This document shows, in pieces, positions 13,520 to 21,658 of a DNA stretch of 40,837 nt. Position numbers and translations under genes: made by a program. The notes beneath the pieces are model-generated. The model was not told where the DNA came from. It made no database searches and was given only the letters and a program-made list of their open reading frames with translations. The stretch spans positions 1-40,837 of the forward strand of contig JAPLLS010000091.1 of assembly GCA_026387435.1 (NCBI GenBank), read 5' to 3'. This DNA is from Candidatus Omnitrophota bacterium. GTDB lineage: Bacteria; Omnitrophota; Gorgyraeia; Gygaellales; Profunditerraquicolaceae. Position 1 is the first letter of the stretch. Each line of letters begins with the position of its first letter.

Positions 13520-15432
13520 TAACCACCGTTCCCATGGAATTGGTTAGTTTCCTGGTCATCAAAGACAAAGCCCAGGAAGTCGCTTCGCGGCTGGTAGATT
13601 TAGGCGTTTTTCATCCCGTGGATATCCGGGGTATCGAGGATAAGCTGGAAAGCCTGAGCTCTTTTCAAATTGATAAAGAAGCCGCTGAGTATGATCTTTT
13701 ACAATCCAGGGTCCATGAAATCACCAGGAAGTTGAAGGTGGACCTGCGAGGTCAATACGAATCGGATATTCAGGGTTTTTCTTACCAATCAGCCCAGGCA
13801 TTCCTGGATAGCCGGGATAAAGAGGTCAACCCGATCCTGGAACAGGTCGTCCAGCTTCAGGAGCAGGTTTCCACGGATGAGATGATCCTGGCGCAGGTGC
13901 GCGAATACCTGCCGTTCCCGATCCGCAGGAATTCGCTTTATTCTTTTCTTTTTGTTTCCACGGGCAAGATCGAGGAAAAGAATCTCATGGTCATTGAAAA
14001 GAGCCTGCTGGACATTCCGCACGTGATATATCCTTTCCGCAAAGATGCCGTCCGGGTTTACGCGATATTTATCGGTTTGCGCCGGGACCGGGCTTTGCTG
14101 GATAAAGTTTTGCGCGACGTGGCCTGGGAGGAGGTCGATTACCCGAAAGACGCGGATGCGATCTCCAAAGAAGCCCAGGAAAAACTTGCCGTTAAGATCA
14201 AGGATACCAAGGCCAAGATCTCCTACTTTTCTTCGCAGATCAAGGCTTTGGCCGGACAAAATCAAGGGGAATTGGTCAAGATCAACTCCGCGATCCGGGT
14301 GCATAAATCCCTGATCGAGGCAAAACGTTACAGCTGTACTACCGAGAAAACCGCTCTTTTTACCGGCTGGGTTCCGCAGGAGAAAAAGGACGAGCTGATC
14401 AGCCAGATAAAATCGGTAAGCGGGATTTCTTACGTGGAATCGCGGAAGGCCGAATTGATCGACATCCCCAAGGAAGAAGTTCCGGTGCAGTTCAAGCACA
14501 GCGCGGCCTTAAAGCCGTTTGAACTTCTGATCGGCGCTTACGGGATCCCCCGTTACGGCTCCATCGATCCCACGGTATTCGTGGCCATCAGTTTCTTGAT
14601 CATGTTCGGGGCGATGTTCGGGGATATCGGCCATGGACTGGTGCTGGTTATAGCAGGGTTTATCCTCGGCGGGAAGACCAGGAAAAAGCTGTTGCAGCAG
14701 GTTCAGATGCTTTTGTTCTATTGCGGGGGTAGTTCCATAGTCTTTGGTTTTCTTTACGGCAGTTTTTTCGGGTATGAGTTCGAGTCGCTCTGGCTTAAGC
14801 CTATCGAGAATATCATGGAAGTGTTCAAGATCAGCGTATTTCTGGGCATCGCCATGATCAGCCTGGGGATAGTGGTGAATATCATTAATTCCCTGCGCGA
14901 CCGGAATTACATAAAACTTTTCTTTGACAAATCCGGGCTTATCGGCGGTTTGATCTACTGGGCGGCAATTGGCCTGGTGGTCAAGCTTTTTATGTCTCCC
15001 GGGCCGATCCCGATTTATTATTCTCTCTTGATTTTTTCGGGAATACTGGTAATATTCTTTTATCCCATAGTTGATTGCATTATCAAAAGGAAGTACGCGC
15101 ATTTGATGGAATCGATAATGGAAAGTACTGTGGGAGTTATGGAAATATTCATGGGATACCTGGCTAATACGGTTTCTTTTATCCGTGTGGCTGCATTTGC
15201 TTTGGCCCACGCCGGACTTTTTATCGCCATCTTTAATCTGGCCAGTATCGTGCATACCAACAACCGGATGGGGGATCTTTATTCCTGGGTAGTGATTATT
15301 TTCGGCAACATCCTGGTGATCGCTTTAGAAGGAATGGTAGTGACCATCCAGTCGATCAGGTTGAATTATTACGAATTTTTCTCAAAATTCTTTATTGGCG
15401 GGAAAAAAATTTACAAGCCGCTTACGGTATAG
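13516..15432 (+). CDS. ntpI: V/A-type ATPase subunit I (V0 subunit a)
   Basis: This 638-residue stator subunit carries the ion half-channels. The N-terminal half (about 1-330) is soluble and partly coiled coil. The C-terminal half (about 335-620) has about seven or eight membrane helices starting near MFGAMFGDIGHG. The essential arginine is visible at about Arg557 in SFIRVAAFALAHAGL. The length is normal for the bacterial/archaeal type. It starts within the end of subunit C and is followed after 51 bases by subunit K. Confidence 0.93.
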   Translation: MITTVPMELVSFLVIKDKAQEVASRLVDLGVFHPVDIRGIEDKLESLSSFQIDKEAAEYDLLQSRVHEITRKLKVDLRGQYESDIQGFSYQSAQAFLDSRDKEVNPILEQVVQLQEQVSTDEMILAQVREYLPFPIRRNSLYSFLFVSTGKIEEKNLMVIEKSLLDIPHVIYPFRKDAVRVYAIFIGLRRDRALLDKVLRDVAWEEVDYPKDADAISKEAQEKLAVKIKDTKAKISYFSSQIKALAGQNQGELVKINSAIRVHKSLIEAKRYSCTTEKTALFTGWVPQEKKDELISQIKSVSGISYVESRKAELIDIPKEEVPVQFKHSAALKPFELLIGAYGIPRYGSIDPTVFVAISFLIMFGAMFGDIGHGLVLVIAGFILGGKTRKKLLQQVQMLLFYCGGSSIVFGFLYGSFFGYEFESLWLKPIENIMEVFKISVFLGIAMISLGIVVNIINSLRDRNYIKLFFDKSGLIGGLIYWAAIGLVVKLFMSPGPIPIYYSLLIFSGILVIFFYPIVDCIIKRKYAHLMESIMESTVGVMEIFMGYLANTVSFIRVAAFALAHAGLFIAIFNLASIVHTNNRMGDLYSWVVIIFGNILVIALEGMVVTIQSIRLNYYEFFSKFFIGGKKIYKPLTV

Positions 15433-15483
15433 GGTGGTTTTTAAAAATGGATCGGTGTGTGTCTTTACACAAAGGGAGGGGAT

Positions 15484-15816
15484 ATGAAATTAAGTTCAAA
15501 ATTAACAGGTAATCTTATCGGAGCATTCGCGATATTCCTCGCACTTTCCGCTTTTGATTTCGCTTTGGCGCAGGGAACGGTCGCGGCCGTAGATCCTTCA
15601 GTTACCCGCTGGGCATTTTTGGCTGCCGCGATATCGACGGGCTTAAGCGCCCTGGCCGCGGGTATTGCCGTTGCCTACGTGGGCGCGGCGGCGGTGGGAG
15701 CGATAAGCGAGAAACCGGAAATGACCGGACAGGCGCTGATTTTCGTAGGGTTGGCCGAAGGTATCGCTATATACGGCTTGATCATTTCGATCATGATCCT
15801 GGGAAAAGTGAAATAA
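15484..15816 (+). CDS. ntpK: V/A-type ATPase subunit K (rotor c subunit) with N-terminal signal-like segment
   Basis: This 110-residue rotor proteolipid is a single hairpin: helices at about 43-75 and 84-106, with the ion-binding Glu92 in LAEGIAIYG. The first 30 residues form an extra hydrophobic segment ending FALAQ, which looks like a cleavable signal peptide. A single-hairpin c subunit contrasts with the four-helix NtpK of Enterococcus. The residues around Glu92 (LAEGIAIYG) lack the Glu-Thr/Ser and Gln pattern of sodium-binding rings, which suggests protons, but this is inference. The start at 15484 has Shine-Dalgarno GGGAGGGG. Confidence 0.9.
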   Translation: MKLSSKLTGNLIGAFAIFLALSAFDFALAQGTVAAVDPSVTRWAFLAAAISTGLSALAAGIAVAYVGAAAVGAISEKPEMTGQALIFVGLAEGIAIYGLIISIMILGKVK

Positions 15817-16119
15817 ATGACTTTTTTCTGTATCGCGGACAAAGAAAGCAGTTTAGGATTCAAACTCTCGGGTATCGAGACCAGGGAAGTTTCCACCAGG
15901 CTCGAGGCGCTGGAGGCGTTACGGGTAGCCCGGGCGACCAAAGATATCGGGGTTATTATTATTACTGAGAAAGCTGCCGCCCATATTCAGGAAGAGGTCA
16001 AAGCGCATATTACCGAAAAACCGATCCCGCTGGTCCTGGAAGTCCCTTCCCGGGGGCAGGCGCCTAAAAGAAAAAGCGCGGCGGAATTATTGAAGGAATT
16101 GGCAGGATTAGGTATATAA
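15817..16119 (+). CDS. ntpG: V/A-type ATPase subunit F
   Basis: This 100-residue Rossmann-like subunit binds the central shaft subunit D. Typical features are the N-terminal FFCIADKESSLGFKLSGIE, the IGVIIITEKAA strand-turn, and PIPLVLEVPSRG near the C-terminus. It starts immediately after the stop of subunit K. Length and position in the operon are as expected. Confidence 0.9.
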   Translation: MTFFCIADKESSLGFKLSGIETREVSTRLEALEALRVARATKDIGVIIITEKAAAHIQEEVKAHITEKPIPLVLEVPSRGQAPKRKSAAELLKELAGLGI

Positions 16120-16120
16120 A

Positions 16121-16765
16121 ATGGATAATAAAATTCTCGGAAAGATAAACCAGGAAAACGCCGAAGTTATCTGCGCCAAGATCAGCCAAGACGCGGATGA
16201 AGAGATCAGGATTATCCTGGAAAAGGGCCGCAGGGAGAGCGAAAATATCATTTCCTTAGCCCGTAAGGTCGTCGAGGATAAGAACCAGGTGATCTCCAAG
16301 GATCTGGAACGGGAGATCCAGAAGTCCCGGGAAAAGATCCTTTCTTCTTTGAACCTGGAAAAGAAACGCCTGGTCCTGGGAGAAAAAGACAAGTTCATCC
16401 AGTCTGTTCTGGCCAATGTCATCAAAAATACCCAGGACTTCCGCAGAGAAAACAGTTACCCGGAATTTTTAGAGAATGCGATCATTGAAGGAGTCGAAGT
16501 CATCGAAGAGGGGAATATCGCGGTCTATTATTCTTACCTGGACGAGCGTATTTTTAACAGCGACTTTACCAGGAAGATCGAAAAGGCCTGTTCGCAAGTA
16601 TTAAAAACCGGCTGCAGTCTTAAATTCAATAAAGCCGATTTCAGCGACCTGGGAGTGATCGTCAATTCAGTCGACGGCAGGATCATGTACGATAACCGGT
16701 TCCTGGCCCGGCTGGAGAGGGTTAAAGAAAAGATCTACATGGAACTTTTAAAGGATTCATTCTAA
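16121..16765 (+). CDS. ntpE: V/A-type ATPase subunit E (peripheral stalk)
   Basis: This 214-residue stalk subunit has a long charged helix (about 1-110) followed by a small alpha/beta domain (about 115-205) that contacts subunit B. The C-terminal FSDLGVIVNSVDGRIMYDNRF closely follows the subunit E pattern (GG[VI]-x-[VI]-x(5)-G-x-I-x-x-x-N-T/R-F). It forms a heterodimeric stalk with the first gene of the operon. It is 1 base from subunit F and 9 bases from subunit A. Confidence 0.9.
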   Translation: MDNKILGKINQENAEVICAKISQDADEEIRIILEKGRRESENIISLARKVVEDKNQVISKDLEREIQKSREKILSSLNLEKKRLVLGEKDKFIQSVLANVIKNTQDFRRENSYPEFLENAIIEGVEVIEEGNIAVYYSYLDERIFNSDFTRKIEKACSQVLKTGCSLKFNKADFSDLGVIVNSVDGRIMYDNRFLARLERVKEKIYMELLKDSF

Positions 16766-16774
16766 AGAGGAAAT

Positions 16775-18532
16775 ATGGCAAAGGTAGTCGGAAAAGTTTT
16801 CCGGGTAGTCGGGCCGGTCGTGGAAATGGAAGAGGTCCAGGGCTTGCGGATGCTGGACATGGTCGAAGTCGGCGAGTCGCATCTTATCGGCGAAGTGGTC
16901 CGGCTTAAAAACGACCGGGCGTTCGTGCAGGTCTATGAAGACACGACTTCGCTTAAGGCCGGAGACCTGATCTACAGCGAAGGTTTTCCTCTTTATGTGG
17001 AACTCGGGCCCGGGCTTCTCGGCAACATTTACGACGGGATCCAGCGGCCTTTGCAGGTGATCAAAGAAAAAGAAGGGGTTTATATCAGCCGCGGGGTGCA
17101 CGTTACGCCGCTCGACCATAAGAAAAAATGGCATTTTATTCCTTCGATAAAAACCGGAGAAACGGTTTCCGGCGGGAATGTCCTGGGAATCGTCCAGGAA
17201 GCGCCTTTGGTCAAACATAAAATTTTACTAGCTCCGGACATTCAGGGAAAGCTTAGCTGGATCGTTCCTGAAGGAGATTATTGTCTGGATGATAAGATCG
17301 CCGCGGTCTGGGATAAAGATAAGGAAAAAGAAGTCTTTATGTTCCAGCGCTGGCCGGTAAGAAAACCCCGGCCGTATAAAGAGCGGATGCCTGTAAATGA
17401 ACCGCTGATAACCGGGCAGCGGGTTATTGATACTTTGTTCCCGATCGCTAAAGGCGGCTGCGTGGCGGTTCCCGGAGGCTTCGGCACCGGCAAGACCGTG
17501 ATCCAGCACCAGATAGCCAAGTGGTCGGACGCGGATATCGTTATTTATGTCGGCTGCGGAGAGCGCGGCAACGAAATGACCGACGTTCTTTTAAATTTCC
17601 CCAAGTTGATCGACCCGCGGACCCAGAGGCCGTTATCGGAGCGGACCATATTTATTGCTAATACTTCCAATATGCCTGTTGCCGCCCGCGAGGCCAGCAT
17701 TTATACCGGGATCACTTTAGCCGAGTATTACCGGGATATGGGCTATAATGTCGCGCTGATGGCGGATTCCACTTCCCGCTGGGCGGAAGCTCTGCGCGAA
17801 CTTTCCGGAAGGCTGGAAGAAATGCCTTTGGAAGAAGGGTTCCCGGCTTATTTGCCGTCCCGGCTGGCTGAATTCTACGAACGGGCCGGAAAAGTAGATA
17901 CACTGATGGGCCAAAACGGATCGATCACTATTATCGCCGCGGTCTCTCCCCAGGGCGGGGATTTTTCCGAACCGGTAACTTCGCATACCAAGAGGTTCAT
18001 CCGCTGTTTCTGGGCTTTGGACCGCGATCTGGCTAATGCCCGCCATTATCCTTCGATAAGCTGGATCGATTCTTATTCCGAATACATCGAGGATATTAAA
18101 GGCTGGTGGCATAAGAATATCGACAAACAGTGGCTGGAATACCGGCTGGCGATCATGGAATTGCTGCAGAAAGAACAAAGGCTTTTGCAGGTGGTCAAAC
18201 TCGTCGGGCCGGACGTGCTTCCTCCCACGCAAAGGTTGATCCTGGATGTCTGCAGCATTTTTAAGAACGGTTTTCTGCAGCAGGTTTCTTTCGATAAGAT
18301 CGACACTTTCGCTTCGGCGCGCAAGCAATTCTTGATGCTTAAAGTCATTATTTTATTCTATCGCCGCAGCGAAATGCTGGTGAAAAAAGGGATATCCGTC
18401 GCGGAGATCCGTGAGCTTCCTATATACAACGAGATCATGCGTATGAAACAGGTTTATTCGGAAGCGCAGATTGACCAATTGGAGGATTTTTCCAAAAAGA
18501 TCGAAGCGATTCTGTCTGAACTGGACTTTTAA
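16775..18532 (+). CDS. ntpA: V/A-type ATPase catalytic subunit A
   Basis: This 585-residue catalytic subunit hydrolyses or makes ATP. The P-loop GGFGTGKT is at 234-241. The segment VYVGCGERGNEM supplies the catalytic glutamate, and DSTSRWAEALRE is the Walker B/arginine region. The non-homologous bulge domain specific to A subunits is present between about 110 and 190. Length and motifs are normal. The Shine-Dalgarno AGAGG is 5 bases ahead. Confidence 0.97.
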   Translation: MAKVVGKVFRVVGPVVEMEEVQGLRMLDMVEVGESHLIGEVVRLKNDRAFVQVYEDTTSLKAGDLIYSEGFPLYVELGPGLLGNIYDGIQRPLQVIKEKEGVYISRGVHVTPLDHKKKWHFIPSIKTGETVSGGNVLGIVQEAPLVKHKILLAPDIQGKLSWIVPEGDYCLDDKIAAVWDKDKEKEVFMFQRWPVRKPRPYKERMPVNEPLITGQRVIDTLFPIAKGGCVAVPGGFGTGKTVIQHQIAKWSDADIVIYVGCGERGNEMTDVLLNFPKLIDPRTQRPLSERTIFIANTSNMPVAAREASIYTGITLAEYYRDMGYNVALMADSTSRWAEALRELSGRLEEMPLEEGFPAYLPSRLAEFYERAGKVDTLMGQNGSITIIAAVSPQGGDFSEPVTSHTKRFIRCFWALDRDLANARHYPSISWIDSYSEYIEDIKGWWHKNIDKQWLEYRLAIMELLQKEQRLLQVVKLVGPDVLPPTQRLILDVCSIFKNGFLQQVSFDKIDTFASARKQFLMLKVIILFYRRSEMLVKKGISVAEIRELPIYNEIMRMKQVYSEAQIDQLEDFSKKIEAILSELDF

Positions 18533-18540
18533 GGTGAAAT

Positions 18541-19932
18541 ATGAAAGAACATAGCCTCAGGGAATATGTGGGGATGGAAGAAGTAGTCGGCCCGATATTC
18601 GTTATCCGCAATATCCATAACGTCGGTTACAACGAAGTGGTGGAGATCGTAGATAAAGATGGGATTTCCAAGATCGGGATCACCCTGGAAGTCGGCAAAG
18701 GCATGGCTGTAGTCCAGGTTCTCGGCGGGACCAGCGGGATCTCTTTGAACAATTGCCGGGTGCGCTTCAAGGAAGATGCTTTAAAGGTCGGGGTTTCGGA
18801 AGAGCTCCTGGGCCGGGTCTTCGACGGGCTGGGTAATCCGCTCGACGGAATGCCCAAGCCGCTGTTCGACGAGCAGTTGGATATCAACGGTTATGCTATT
18901 AATCCCACTGCCCGGGAATACCCTAAGAATATTATCGAAACCGGGATTTCGTCGATCGACGTGATGAATACCCTGGTCCGCGGCCAGAAGCTGCCCATTT
19001 TTTCGGGATCCGGACTGCCGCATGATATGATCGCCACCCAGATAGCCCGGCAAGCCCGGGTCAAGAACGAAGATTTCTGCGTGGTCTTCGCGGCCATGGG
19101 CGTCAAATATGACACCGCTAGATTTTTCATCAAGAGTTTCGAGGAATCCGGAGTTCTGGACCGGGTGGCCATATTTCTAAGTTTGGCTGATTCGCCGTCC
19201 ATTGCCCGTCTAATGACTCCCAAATTCGCGCTTACCGCCGCGGAATTCCTGGCCTTCAAGAAAAACATGCACGTTCTGGTGATCATGACCGACATGTCCA
19301 ATTACTGCGAAGCTTTAAGAGAGCTTTCCACTATCCGCGGAGAGATCCCGGCCAGAAAAGGGTATCCCGGGTATCTTTACAGCGATCTGGCCAGCCTTTA
19401 CGAACGGGCGGGGATGATCAAGGGCATTAACGGCTCGATCACCCAGATTCCGATATTGACCATGCCTAACGACGACATTACTCATCCCATCCCGGACCTT
19501 ACCGGGTATATCACCGAAGGGCAGATCGTTTTGGAACGCGAGCTTAACAGCCGCGGGATATATCCGCCGGTAGCGGGATTACCGTCATTGTCGAGGTTAA
19601 TGAAAGATAATATCGGAGAAGGATTGACCCGGGCAGATCATCCTTCGTTATCCTCGCAGCTTTTTTCCTTTTACGCCCATGTCAAGGATATCCGGGCGCT
19701 GGCTTCGATCATCGGGGAAGAAGAGCTATCGCCTTTAGACCATCAGTATATAAAATTCGGGGAAGAGTTCGAGAAAAGGTTCCTGACCCAGGGTTATTTC
19801 GAGCGCCGCACCCTGGAAGAAGGGCTGGACCTGGGCTGGGATATATTATCGCTTCTGCCTAAAGACGAGCTGGTGCGTATCAAAGAGGCGGACCTGAAAG
19901 AACATTATAAATATCGAGGGGACGAGGTTTAA
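18541..19932 (+). CDS. ntpB: V/A-type ATPase regulatory subunit B
   Basis: This 463-residue subunit alternates with subunit A in the hexameric head. As expected for B, it lacks a Walker A lysine (the region reads GSGLPHDM), but keeps the arginine-finger region near YPGYLYSDLASLYERAG and the PDLTGYITEGQ motif. It is of normal length and lies 8 bases after subunit A and 5 bases before subunit D. Confidence 0.96.
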   Translation: MKEHSLREYVGMEEVVGPIFVIRNIHNVGYNEVVEIVDKDGISKIGITLEVGKGMAVVQVLGGTSGISLNNCRVRFKEDALKVGVSEELLGRVFDGLGNPLDGMPKPLFDEQLDINGYAINPTAREYPKNIIETGISSIDVMNTLVRGQKLPIFSGSGLPHDMIATQIARQARVKNEDFCVVFAAMGVKYDTARFFIKSFEESGVLDRVAIFLSLADSPSIARLMTPKFALTAAEFLAFKKNMHVLVIMTDMSNYCEALRELSTIRGEIPARKGYPGYLYSDLASLYERAGMIKGINGSITQIPILTMPNDDITHPIPDLTGYITEGQIVLERELNSRGIYPPVAGLPSLSRLMKDNIGEGLTRADHPSLSSQLFSFYAHVKDIRALASIIGEEELSPLDHQYIKFGEEFEKRFLTQGYFERRTLEEGLDLGWDILSLLPKDELVRIKEADLKEHYKYRGDEV

Positions 19933-19937
19933 AAGAA

Positions 19938-20558
19938 ATGCGAATAACCCTGGCCGCGACCAAAACTAATTTATTGAATGTGAAAAAATCCCTCGCTCTC
20001 ACCCAGGAAGGCTACAATCTTCTGGATGAAAAGCGCAGGATCCTGCTCGAAGAGCTTTCGGCGATCATCGACAGCGTTGACAGTTATCAGGAACAGACCG
20101 ACCTGGCCCTGGCCGAGGCTTACCGCCTGGTCGACAAGGCTACCGTGGCTTTAGGCCGTAAACGCATGGAAGAGCTGAGTTTTTCCGTGGACATCAAAAG
20201 CGAAATGGCTATTTCCCAGCGCCGGATCATGGGAGTGGGAGTTCCGATCATCAATCTCAGCGTCCAGGAAAATCCTCCTTATTACAGCCTGCACGAGGTC
20301 AATCTTAACGTCGATGAAGCGATCGCCAAATTCCGGGATATCTTAAAACTGCTGGCGGCCTTGGCGGAAAAAAAGATCACTTTGATGCGCCTGGCCCAAG
20401 AGGCCCAGAAAACCATCCGCAAGGTCAAAGCCCTGGAGAAAATTTACCTTCCTTATTACAAGGAAGCCTTTAAATATATCGGAGACCGGCTGGATGAGGA
20501 ATCGCGCGATTCTTTCGCCCTGCTTAAACTTATCAAAAAAGAGAAGCTCAGGCAATGA
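19938..20558 (+). CDS. ntpD: V/A-type ATPase central shaft subunit D
   Basis: This 206-residue subunit forms the rotating coiled-coil axle inside the A3B3 head. The N-terminal TKTNLLNVKKSLALTQEGYNLLDEKRRIL is the typical long helix, and the C-terminal helix (TIRKVKALEKIYLPYYK) pairs with it. It overlaps the following universal stress protein by 4 bases, showing that the two downstream genes belong to the same operon. Confidence 0.95.
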   Translation: MRITLAATKTNLLNVKKSLALTQEGYNLLDEKRRILLEELSAIIDSVDSYQEQTDLALAEAYRLVDKATVALGRKRMEELSFSVDIKSEMAISQRRIMGVGVPIINLSVQENPPYYSLHEVNLNVDEAIAKFRDILKLLAALAEKKITLMRLAQEAQKTIRKVKALEKIYLPYYKEAFKYIGDRLDEESRDSFALLKLIKKEKLRQ

Positions 20559-21034
20559 TAAAAAACATTCTGGTCTCGGTTTCAGGATCCCCGGACTCTT
20601 TGATGGCGGCAAAATACGCTATCTGCCTGGCCAGGGTCATGCAGACCAAACTATTCATAGTTTACGTCATCGATTCCAAAGTTCTCTGCGAGCTTTTGAA
20701 GAGCAGGATCTTTGTCGAGGCGGAAGCCAGGAGTTACGAACGAGACCTTAATCAGCAGGGGGAAGTGTTTTTGGCCAGGGCCAAGAAGATGGCGGAATCG
20801 AAGAGGGTGGCCTGCGAAACTTTCCTGCTTAAAGGTTCCGTGAGCGACGAAGTGATCGCCAAGATCAATGAGGTGGGAGCCGATATACTGGTCATGGGGG
20901 AAATGAAAGAGCTGTCTTCCCGCAGCGCGATTTTTTACGACGAAGGGGAGAGGATCTTTCGCAAATCTCCTTGTTCGGTGGTTATGGTTAAAAATCATGC
21001 GATGGTGGAGAACTTATACAAGGAGATGGAATAA
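20555..21034 (+). CDS. Universal stress protein family (UspA-like)
   Basis: This 159-residue alpha/beta Usp-fold protein begins ILVSVSGSPDSLMAAKYAICLA, the standard strand-loop-helix of the family, with VDIDS-like turns replaced by VIDSK. The usual ATP-binding G-x2-G-x9-G-[ST] motif is not clear (ILVMGEMKELSSRSAIF ... SPCSVVMVK), so it may be a non-ATP-binding member. It overlaps subunit D and lies 2 bases before the IIA gene. Cotranscription with the ATPase suggests it tunes energy metabolism, which is inference. Confidence 0.82.
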   Translation: MIKNILVSVSGSPDSLMAAKYAICLARVMQTKLFIVYVIDSKVLCELLKSRIFVEAEARSYERDLNQQGEVFLARAKKMAESKRVACETFLLKGSVSDEVIAKINEVGADILVMGEMKELSSRSAIFYDEGERIFRKSPCSVVMVKNHAMVENLYKEME

Positions 21035-21036
21035 AC

Positions 21037-21495
21037 ATGAAATTAACGGACTTTCTGCGGCCTGAATTTTGTGTGGTGGACCTTAAAGCCAACAATAAAG
21101 AGGCTGCGATCAGAGAACTCGCTTCGGTATTGTTGCCTTCGGGTAAGGTCAATAACAAAGAGGATTTTATCAAGCACATCATGGAGCGCGAACGCCTGGG
21201 TTCCACGGGTATCGGTAACCGGGTAGCTATCCCGCACGCCCCGACCCAATCAGTCAACGATTTAGTGGTCGCTTTCGGCCGTAGCGTCAACGGGATTGAT
21301 TTTCAATCCTTAGACGGCGACGAAGTGAACTTGATATTCCTGCTGGGGACCAATCCCGATAACCTGGGTATTTATCTTAAGTTTTTAGCCGGTCTTTCCA
21401 GGCTTTTGAATAACCGTCAGTTCCGGGAAGAATTCATGGCCGCAAATTCTCCGGCGGCGATCATCGAGGTTTTAAAGAAACACGAAAAAAGCTAA
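21037..21495 (+). CDS. PTS IIA-like (PtsN/fructose-mannitol type) regulatory protein
   Basis: This 152-residue domain is of the PTS EIIA type 2 fold. The phosphorylatable histidine is visible in STGIGNRVAIPHAPT (about residue 68), a strong match to the G-x-G-x-A-[IL]-P-H signature. No sugar permease is nearby, so a regulatory role like PtsN (IIA-Ntr), which links nitrogen/carbon status to ion transport, is more likely than sugar uptake. It is the last gene of the ATPase operon. The terminal stop is 6 bases before the glnN promoter-like element. Confidence 0.87.
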   Translation: MKLTDFLRPEFCVVDLKANNKEAAIRELASVLLPSGKVNNKEDFIKHIMERERLGSTGIGNRVAIPHAPTQSVNDLVVAFGRSVNGIDFQSLDGDEVNLIFLLGTNPDNLGIYLKFLAGLSRLLNNRQFREEFMAANSPAAIIEVLKKHEKS

Positions 21496-21501
21496 AATTT
21501 C

Positions 21502-21541
21502 GGTTACCAGAATACCCCGGTTTTTACTTGTATAGATGTAG
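21502..21541 (+). promoter_or_regulatory. Candidate alternative-sigma promoter of glnN, GGTTACC-N17-ACTTGTA
   Basis: GGTTACCAGA (21502-21511), ACTTGTA (21526-21532) and ATGTAG (21536-21541) repeat the element found at 9016-9055 with identical spacing. It is the only visible promoter-like signal between the ATPase operon and glnN. Confidence 0.5.
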
Positions 21542-21560
21542 AAGCTTTGCTTAATATTTA

Positions 21561-21610
21561 GGCACATTGATGTGCCAAAGACATTTAAAGATAAGAACAG
21601 GGGTGTTCTT
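21561..21610 (+). promoter_or_regulatory. Two-hairpin ANTAR-type RNA motif in the glnN leader
   Basis: Hairpin 1 is GGCAC (21561-21565), loop ATTGAT, GTGCC (21572-21576). Hairpin 2 is AAGAAC (21593-21598), loop AGGGGT, GTTCTT (21605-21610). Both have perfect stems and six-base loops with A at position 1 and G at position 4. This is the pattern established for RNA targets of ANTAR antiterminators. Hairpin 2 shares bases with the terminator that follows, so the two are exclusive. Confidence 0.55.
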
Positions 21611-21645
21611 CTCGCTAAAAGTGAGGAACACCCCGTATTATTTAT
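21600..21645 (+). terminator. Attenuator terminator before glnN
   Basis: GGGGTGTTC (21600-21608) pairs with GAACACCCC (21626-21634), continued inward by CTCGC/GTGAG with a TT bulge and loop TAAAA. The downstream tract GTATTATTTATT is T-rich but interrupted. The stem ends 14 bases before the Shine-Dalgarno of glnN. Confidence 0.6.
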
Positions 21646-21658
21646 TAAGGAGGAAGCA

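Noticed and set aside
21561-21576. Sigma-54 promoter (GG-N10-GC) in the glnN leader
   Set aside because: The GGC...GC spacing is off by one base and the sequence is a perfect hairpin, so it does not match TGGCAC-N5-TTGC.
21572-21658. N-terminal extension of glnN beginning at a GTG in the leader
   Set aside because: The frame is open by chance through the terminator stem. The only Shine-Dalgarno (AAGGAGG) serves the ATG at 21659, and known GS III lengths match the shorter form.
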